This document shows positions 1-3,925 of a DNA stretch of 5,298 nt, one piece after another. The DNA lies in assembly GCA_031289995.1 (NCBI GenBank), contig JAITOI010000130.1, forward strand, positions 1-5,298, written 5' to 3'. Each line of letters begins with the position of its first letter. The stretch's first letter is position 1. The DNA comes from Prevotellaceae bacterium. GTDB taxonomy: Bacteria; Bacteroidota; Bacteroidia; Bacteroidales; UBA932. The position numbers and the translations under genes are program-made. Under the pieces are notes generated by a model. It worked only from the letters and a program-made list of their open reading frames with translations, was not told the DNA's origin and ran no database searches.

Positions 1-117
1 GGCGGTGGGGTCAATGCCCACGTAGGCGGTGGTGAGCTCCTTGCTCAGCAGCTCATCGGCGCCGGGCATCAGGTCGTGAATCATTCCGCGCCAGCGAAGT
101 TCTTCGATAAAATTCAT
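1..117 (-). CDS. tyrS: Tyrosyl-tRNA synthetase, N-terminal fragment (partial)
   Basis: Read on the minus strand from the ATG at 117, the sequence gives 39 codons beginning [19 protein letters not shown] and ending in [11 protein letters not shown] at the window edge. This is the recognisable start of class I tyrosyl-tRNA synthetase, the cytoplasmic enzyme that charges tRNA-Tyr. The YVGIDPTA stretch (residues 32-39) is the conserved beginning of the Rossmann fold, just ahead of the HIGH-type ATP signature, which lies outside the window. The start is supported by the family's usual N-terminus and by a promoter element at 145-152, which leaves a leader of about 20 nt. No Shine-Dalgarno sequence is seen. 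The gene follows the DUF4405-like gene in the same direction but appears to have its own promoter, and it has no functional link to the glycosidases. The rest of the protein cannot be judged. Confidence 0.93.
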   Translation of the reverse strand, partial: MNFIEELRWRGMIHDLMPGADELLSKELTTAYVGIDPTA

Positions 118-144
118 GGCTTGTGTGTGTATTTTTTTGCGGCG

Positions 145-152
145 CAAAGGTA
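145..152 (-). promoter_or_regulatory. Bacteroidota -7 promoter element for tyrS
   Basis: The minus strand reads TACCTTTG, an exact fit to the Bacteroidota primary-sigma -7 consensus TAnnTTTG. It sits 27 bp before the tyrS ATG, so transcription would start near 138. It is embedded in the ten-base word CTACCTTTGC that recurs at the other two promoters in the window. I see no convincing -33 TTTG at the usual distance. A 5-bp inverted repeat (TTTGC at 136-140, GCAAA at 144-148) overlaps the element and the expected start site. It is probably incidental. Confidence 0.65.
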
Positions 153-205
153 GGAAAAAACGGGGAAAAACGCAGGACGCACATCGGTGCATTTCCCATT
201 TCATT

Positions 206-553
206 CTAAAAATGCAAACAGGTAAACCACCAGCTTAGCCCAACAAGAGCCAGAAATAAAATCATGGCCAATAGCGCCTCCCTGTTGATTTTTACGGTTT
301 TTATTTTGATGTGGTTGAGCAATGTTTTCCAATTTTTGATGACGTGTAACACCGCCAACAAGACAAACATAAATCCGCAAATGACGTGAATTGCCGTAAC
401 AAAATGCGCCATGAAAATCATTGATTCGGTGGCCGTTTCCGGGTCGGCAACCGCCTCAACCACCTCCATCGTAACCCCCGTAACGAACAGGGTTGCAATT
501 AAAAGAAAGAGGCTGGTGGAGATAAAAGCTCGGGTGTTGAATTTGGTAGACAT
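206..553 (-). CDS. Small three-helix membrane protein, DUF4405-like (cytochrome b-like)
   Basis: A 115-residue protein starting [15 protein letters not shown]. Three hydrophobic segments are visible, at about residues 10-29, 46-72 and 92-112. The second carries regularly placed histidines (H50, H56, H70) followed by KNWKTL. The pattern H-x5-H-x3-G-...-H-x3-NW resembles the DUF4405 / cytochrome b561-like group, in which such histidines are candidate haem ligands. The role is unknown; electron transfer in the inner membrane is only an inference. The reading frame stays open upstream to 682, but the promoter motif at 606-613 lies inside that extension, and residues encoded between 682 and 553 look like translated intergenic DNA. 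The start at 553 is therefore preferred. The gene is less GC-rich than the glycosidases and is transcribed away from them. The family call rests on motif memory, so it is moderate. Confidence 0.72.
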   Translation of the reverse strand: MSTKFNTRAFISTSLFLLIATLFVTGVTMEVVEAVADPETATESMIFMAHFVTAIHVICGFMFVLLAVLHVIKNWKTLLNHIKIKTVKINREALLAMILFLALVGLSWWFTCLHF

Positions 554-605
554 AGTGCTGGGTGATTGTTGGTTGTTTTTGCGCAAGATTGCTAAAAAAT
601 TGTTG

Positions 606-613
606 CAAAGGTA
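606..613 (-). promoter_or_regulatory. Bacteroidota -7 promoter element for the DUF4405-like gene
   Basis: The minus strand reads TACCTTTG inside the same CTACCTTTGC word found at the tyrS and GH29 promoters. It lies 52 bp before the ATG at 553, predicting a start near 599 and a leader of roughly 45 nt. A minus-strand TTG at 636-638 is the only -33 candidate, and its 22-bp spacing is rather long. A perfect 8-bp palindrome TTGCGCAA (579-586) lies in the expected leader. Its meaning is unknown. Confidence 0.6.
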
Positions 614-763
614 GGATTTTATTTTGCGATGCCAGCAATTGTGGTTTTTGGGGGGGAGTTCTTCGCATTTGAAATTCAGCATTATAAAGCCACGTCAACG
701 CTCAGCCGAAAAATGTTTTCCGAAATTTAATGTAAATTACGATATTACCTCCCGAAAATTTAC

Positions 764-771
764 TACCTTTG
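764..771 (+). promoter_or_regulatory. Bacteroidota -7 promoter element for the GH29-GH20-GH109 operon
   Basis: TACCTTTG matches TAnnTTTG exactly and lies 30 bp before the GH29 ATG at 802. Transcription would begin near 778, giving a leader of about 24 nt. The -33 region is poor: TTACG around 737-741 is the nearest candidate. A weak -33 combined with nearby repeats fits a promoter that depends on, or is controlled by, a regulator, though that is inference. Confidence 0.65.
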
Positions 772-774
772 CCG

Positions 775-798
775 ACAAAATAAAATTCTTTATTTTGT
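775..798. repeat. Perfect 10-bp inverted repeat at the operon's transcription start
   Basis: ACAAAATAAA (775-784) is followed by the 4-nt spacer ATTC and then its exact reverse complement TTTATTTTGT (789-798). The repeat begins 3 bp after the -7 element, spans the expected start site and ends 3 bp before the GH29 start codon. As DNA it could be an operator for a dimeric regulator. As RNA the full hairpin could form only if transcription starts upstream of about 775, which the predicted start makes doubtful. Only one of the ten pairs is G-C, so an RNA hairpin would be weak. It has no following T-run and is not a terminator. Confidence 0.8.
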
Positions 799-801
799 GC
801 G

Positions 802-2136
802 ATGAATAAAAAAATCATTTTCCTTGTGGCCTGCTTGCTGGGATTGGCGGGCAACGTAGCGGCGCAAAAGCCCGACCACCGCTGGTTTAGCGAAGCCCGA
901 TTCGGGCTGTTCGTGCACTTCGGCCCCTACAGCCAGCTGTGCGAGGGCGAGTGGGTGATGAACACGCGCGGCTACACCGTGAGCGACTACCAAAAGTTGC
1001 AATCCCTTTTCAACCCGCAGCTGTTCGACGCCAAGGCTTGGGTTGCGGCAGCCAAGGGCGCAGGCATGAAGTACATCACCTTCACCTCGCGCCACCACGA
1101 CGGCTTTAGCAACTGGGACACCAAGCAAAGCGGCTGGAACATTATGCGCACGCCCTACGGCAAAGACCTCGTGCGCCAGCTCGCCGACGAGTGCCACCGC
1201 GAGGGCATCAAGCTGGTGCTGTACTACTCGCTGCTCGACTGGTCGCGCAACGACTACAGCTTCACCACCGGCCGCACCGGACAAAAATCGGGACGCACCG
1301 AGCAGGGCAAATGGGAGGACTACATCGCCTTCATGAAAGCTCAGCTAACGGAGCTGCTCACCAGCTACGGAGACGTTGCTGGCATTTGGTTTGACGGCGA
1401 GTGGGACCAGATGAAATCGGAGCAGGAGGCGAAGCATTTGACGCACGATTCGTCGAAAGTGGACTGGCATTTTGGCGAAATTTATGACCTCATCCACCAG
1501 CTACAACCCAGCTGCATGGTGGCCAACAACCACCACCTCGAAGCCTTGCCAGGCGAGGACTACCAAGCGTTTGAGAAGGACTTGCCGGGAGAAAATGTGG
1601 GCGGCGGTTTTTCGGCACACCAAAAAGTTTCGCTACAGCTGCCGCTCGAAACTTGCGAAACGATGAACCACTCGTGGGGCTACAGCCTACGCGACAACAG
1701 CTACAAAAGTTTCGACCAGCTGGTAGCGCTGCTGGTGCGGGCTGCGGGCTATAACGCCAACCTGCTGCTCAACGTGGGGCCTAAGCCCACCGGCGTGTTC
1801 GACGACACCTGCCTCGTGCGCTTGCGCCAGCTGGGCGAGTGGACAAAGCTCTACGGCCACACCATCTACGGCACGCAGGGAGGCTTTGTCAAACCTCAGC
1901 CTTGGGGCGCGGTAACGCAAAACGGTAAGCTGTGCTACGTGCATGTGCTCGACAAAAATGTGCGCGAGCTGCAGCTCAAATTTCCCGCAAAAATCAAATC
2001 GGCAAAATGGCTGAACGCTAATGCAGGCGCCGCCTCTCCGCAGCTGAAGCTCGATAAAAAAACGGGCATCACCACGTTTACGTTGGGTGGCTTGCCTGAG
2101 GGACCGGACGCGATTTTATGCGTCGAAACGAATTAG
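802..2136 (+). CDS. Exported alpha-L-fucosidase, glycoside hydrolase family 29
   Basis: A 444-residue enzyme expected to hydrolyse terminal alpha-L-fucose from glycans with retention of configuration. Residues 1-21 form a Sec signal peptide (KK, then a hydrophobic core) with likely cleavage at VAA/QK, so it should act in the periplasm or beyond. GH29 hallmarks follow in order: WFSEARFGLFVHFGPYS (28-44), the active-site loop FTSRHHDGF (94-102), SLLDW (143-147), and GIWFDGEWD (194-202), where D198 is the expected nucleophile. TCETMNHSWGY (284-294) and YNANLLLNVGP (317-327) complete the barrel. The general acid/base is not assigned; glutamates in the loop at 252-264 (E252, E258, E264) are candidates. 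A short C-terminal beta domain (about 365-444) ends the protein, with no carbohydrate-binding module. Length is normal and the frame intact. It is the first gene of the probable operon. Family is certain; linkage specificity and the A/B subfamily are not. Confidence 0.95.
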   Translation: MNKKIIFLVACLLGLAGNVAAQKPDHRWFSEARFGLFVHFGPYSQLCEGEWVMNTRGYTVSDYQKLQSLFNPQLFDAKAWVAAAKGAGMKYITFTSRHHDGFSNWDTKQSGWNIMRTPYGKDLVRQLADECHREGIKLVLYYSLLDWSRNDYSFTTGRTGQKSGRTEQGKWEDYIAFMKAQLTELLTSYGDVAGIWFDGEWDQMKSEQEAKHLTHDSSKVDWHFGEIYDLIHQLQPSCMVANNHHLEALPGEDYQAFEKDLPGENVGGGFSAHQKVSLQLPLETCETMNHSWGYSLRDNSYKSFDQLVALLVRAAGYNANLLLNVGPKPTGVFDDTCLVRLRQLGEWTKLYGHTIYGTQGGFVKPQPWGAVTQNGKLCYVHVLDKNVRELQLKFPAKIKSAKWLNANAGAASPQLKLDKKTGITTFTLGGLPEGPDAILCVETN

Positions 2137-2199
2137 AAATTCCAGCTTTTAATTATCAATTTTCAACTCCAATTCCAATTCCAAATTCCAATTCCAATT
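2137..2199. repeat. AT-rich gap with five CCAATT-type tandem units abutting the GH20 start
   Basis: The 63-bp gap between the GH29 stop and the GH20 ATG is made largely of variants of one word. From 2169 to 2199 there are five head-to-tail copies of CCAATT, the third with one extra A (CCAAATT). The last ends on the base before the ATG at 2200. Earlier, AAATTCCA (2137-2144) and a TCAATTTTCAA stretch (2155-2165) are looser relatives. There is no Shine-Dalgarno sequence, no TAnnTTTG promoter word and no terminator hairpin, which fits read-through from GH29. Confidence 0.85.
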
Positions 2200-3882
2200 A
2201 TGAAAAACATTCTTTGTTTTAGCCTCGCGGTGCTATGCGTGGGGGCAATGACACAGCGGGCTACAGCGGGTGTGAGCATCATTCCGCAGCCCACAAAATG
2301 CGTCGTGAAGACAGGTGAATTTGTGGTGAACAGCCAAACAAAATTTGTGCTGAGCGCCGACAATGCCGAGCTTCGCAACGCCGTATGGACGCTCAACGAG
2401 CGGTTCAAAACTGCCGCAGGATTTACCCTGCCGGTGGCAGTGGGCAAGGCTGGCAGCAACAGCATCAGCTGCGCCATCAACCCCAAAATTAAGGGTGGCG
2501 ACGAGGCCTACACCCTCGCTGTAACCAAGAGCGGCATTGCGATTGAGGCTCGCACGCCGCACGGCATTTTCAACGCGACGCAGACCTTGCGCCAGCTGCT
2601 GCCACCGCAATTTGAGGGCAGCACGGTAGCCGCCAACGTAACGTGGACGGTGCCCTGCGTAAGCGTGGAGGACGCGCCCCGCTTTGGCTACCGCGGGTTG
2701 CACCTCGACGTGGCACGCCACTTTATGAGCAAGGAAGAGGTGATGCGCTACATCGACCTGCTGGCCTACCACAAGCTCAACGTGTTCCACTGGCACCTCA
2801 CCGAAGACCAAGGCTGGCGCATCGAAATCAAGCGCTACCCGAAGCTGACAAAGGTGGGCGCGTACCGCAACCGCACGCTCCTCGGCGAGTTTGTCCGCAA
2901 CCCCGCGCTGCGCAAGTGGATTACCTACGACCAGCCCTACGGCGGCTTCTACACGCAGGACGACGTGCGCGAGGTGTTGGCCTACGCCGAAAAACACTTC
3001 GTAACGGTCATCCCCGAAATCGAAATGCCCGGCCACGCGGTGGCTGCGCTGGCGGGCTATCCCGAGCTGTCGTGCTGCGGCGGGCCGTTTGAGGTGATTG
3101 GCATTTGGGGCGTGCTGGAGGATATTTTTTGCGCAGGCCGCGACACCACGTTTGGCTTCCTCGAAAACGTGCTGACCGAGGTCTGCGAGCTCTTCCCTTC
3201 GCCCTACATCCACATTGGCGGCGACGAGGCTCCCAAGCTACGCTGGACGCGCTGCCACGCCTGCCAGGAGCGCATCAAGGCGCTGGGGCTAAAGGACGAG
3301 CACGAGCTGCAATCGTACTTCATCACGCGCATCGAAAAATTTGTTGCCACCAAGGGCAAGCGCATCATTGGCTGGGACGAAATTTTGGAGGGTGGCCTTG
3401 CGCCCAACGCCACCGTCATGTCGTGGCGGGGCGAGGAGGGCGGCATCGCGGCAGCGAAGCAAAAGCACGACGTGATTATGACGCCCAACTCCCACGCCTA
3501 CCTCGACTACGGCCAGGTGAAGAACAAGGACAAGAAAGAGCCGCGCTCCATTGGCGGCTACCTGCCGCTATCGAAGGTGTACAGCTACGACCCGATTCCG
3601 GCCTCGCTCACCGCCGATGAAGCCAAGCACATCCTCGGTTTCCAGGGCAACGTGTGGTCGGAGTATCTGACGTCGTTCAACGAGGTGAAGCTCGAGTACG
3701 GCGACCTGCGCTCGTCGGTGCTGTACATGGCCTACCCGCGTGCCGCAGCCATTGCCGAGGTGGGCTGGACAGGCAAGGCGCAAAAAAATTACGCCGACTT
3801 CCGCACGCGCCTCACGCAAATTTTGCTGCGCTACGACGCAATGGGAGTTGGCTACAATAAGACTTTTCTGACGGAAGAATAA
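2200..3882 (+). CDS. Exported beta-N-acetylhexosaminidase, glycoside hydrolase family 20
   Basis: A 560-residue exo-enzyme expected to release terminal beta-GlcNAc or beta-GalNAc by substrate-assisted catalysis. Residues 1-23 look like a Sec signal peptide with cleavage near ATA/GV, giving a periplasmic or exported protein. The N-terminal GH20b-type alpha/beta domain spans about 25-155 and includes IPQPTK and GIFNATQTLRQLL. The catalytic barrel (about 160-530) shows RGLHLDVARHF (165-175), WHLTEDQGWRIEIKRYPKLT (198-217), PEIEMPGHA (272-280), the catalytic pair D342-E343 in IHIGGDEAP, WDEIL (392-396), W408 and GNVWSEY (483-489). It stops soon after the barrel, so it lacks the C-terminal binding modules of larger Bacteroidota homologues. 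A CHAC motif (352-355) follows the catalytic pair, as is common in relatives. The gene sits 63 bp after GH29, probably co-transcribed. Family is certain; GlcNAc versus GalNAc preference is not. Confidence 0.96.
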   Translation: MKNILCFSLAVLCVGAMTQRATAGVSIIPQPTKCVVKTGEFVVNSQTKFVLSADNAELRNAVWTLNERFKTAAGFTLPVAVGKAGSNSISCAINPKIKGGDEAYTLAVTKSGIAIEARTPHGIFNATQTLRQLLPPQFEGSTVAANVTWTVPCVSVEDAPRFGYRGLHLDVARHFMSKEEVMRYIDLLAYHKLNVFHWHLTEDQGWRIEIKRYPKLTKVGAYRNRTLLGEFVRNPALRKWITYDQPYGGFYTQDDVREVLAYAEKHFVTVIPEIEMPGHAVAALAGYPELSCCGGPFEVIGIWGVLEDIFCAGRDTTFGFLENVLTEVCELFPSPYIHIGGDEAPKLRWTRCHACQERIKALGLKDEHELQSYFITRIEKFVATKGKRIIGWDEILEGGLAPNATVMSWRGEEGGIAAAKQKHDVIMTPNSHAYLDYGQVKNKDKKEPRSIGGYLPLSKVYSYDPIPASLTADEAKHILGFQGNVWSEYLTSFNEVKLEYGDLRSSVLYMAYPRAAAIAEVGWTGKAQKNYADFRTRLTQILLRYDAMGVGYNKTFLTEE

Positions 3883-3925
3883 CGGTTCAAAATTCAAAAC
3901 AAAATTCAAAACAAAAAACAAAAAA
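3883..3925. repeat. A-rich gap with a duplicated 12-bp unit before the GH109 start
   Basis: The 43-bp gap contains two perfect tandem copies of AAAATTCAAAAC (3889-3900 and 3901-3912), then AAAAAAC (3913-3919) and a run of A leading into the ATG at 3926. It is low in G and has no Shine-Dalgarno sequence. A-rich leaders of this sort are normal translation starts in Bacteroidota, so the region probably serves as the ribosome-binding leader. I see no promoter or terminator in it. Confidence 0.85.

Larger units (their letters stand above)
554..801. other. Divergent intergenic control region
   Basis: This 248-bp stretch separates the leftward DUF4405-like gene from the rightward glycosidase operon. 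It holds two promoter elements facing apart (606-613 minus, 764-771 plus), a 10-bp inverted repeat at 775-798, three CCGAAA words at 706, 720 and 752, and a T5G7 homopolymer run at 645-656. It is AT-rich compared with the flanking genes on the right. No convincing protein or RNA gene was found in it, and no rho-independent terminator. Confidence 0.7.

Noticed and set aside
162..190. Terminator for the DUF4405-like gene (minus-strand GCAC-CGAT-GTGC, then a T-run at 166-170)
   Set aside because: The four-pair core stem is too short, and the T-run is separated from it by nine bases. Read-through into tyrS or rho-dependent ending is just as likely.
645..656. T5G7 homopolymer run as a phase-variation tract
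   Set aside because: Seven G is short for phase variation, it is outside any reading frame and not between the -33 and -7 positions of either promoter. Noted only as a possible slippage site.
624..809. Plus-strand 61-codon ORF in the divergent region, and another at 411-614
   Set aside because: No family resemblance. The first runs across the operon promoter and into the GH29 start; the second is antisense to the DUF4405-like gene. Neither has a plausible promoter position.
802..834. LVAC lipobox in the GH29 signal (residues 8-11)
   Set aside because: The hydrophobic core before C11 is too short for a lipoprotein signal, and hydrophobic sequence continues to a better signal-peptidase-I site at VAA/Q (21/22).
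2107..2124. Hairpin GACGC...GCGTC at the 3' end of GH29 as a terminator
   Set aside because: The stem is about 5-6 bp, lies inside the coding sequence and is not followed by a T-run. The close downstream gene also argues for read-through.
2137..2199. CRISPR-like array or mobile-element remnant in the repeat-rich gap
   Set aside because: The units are 6 bp and directly adjacent, with no spacers, no longer repeats and no transposase. It is a simple tandem repeat.
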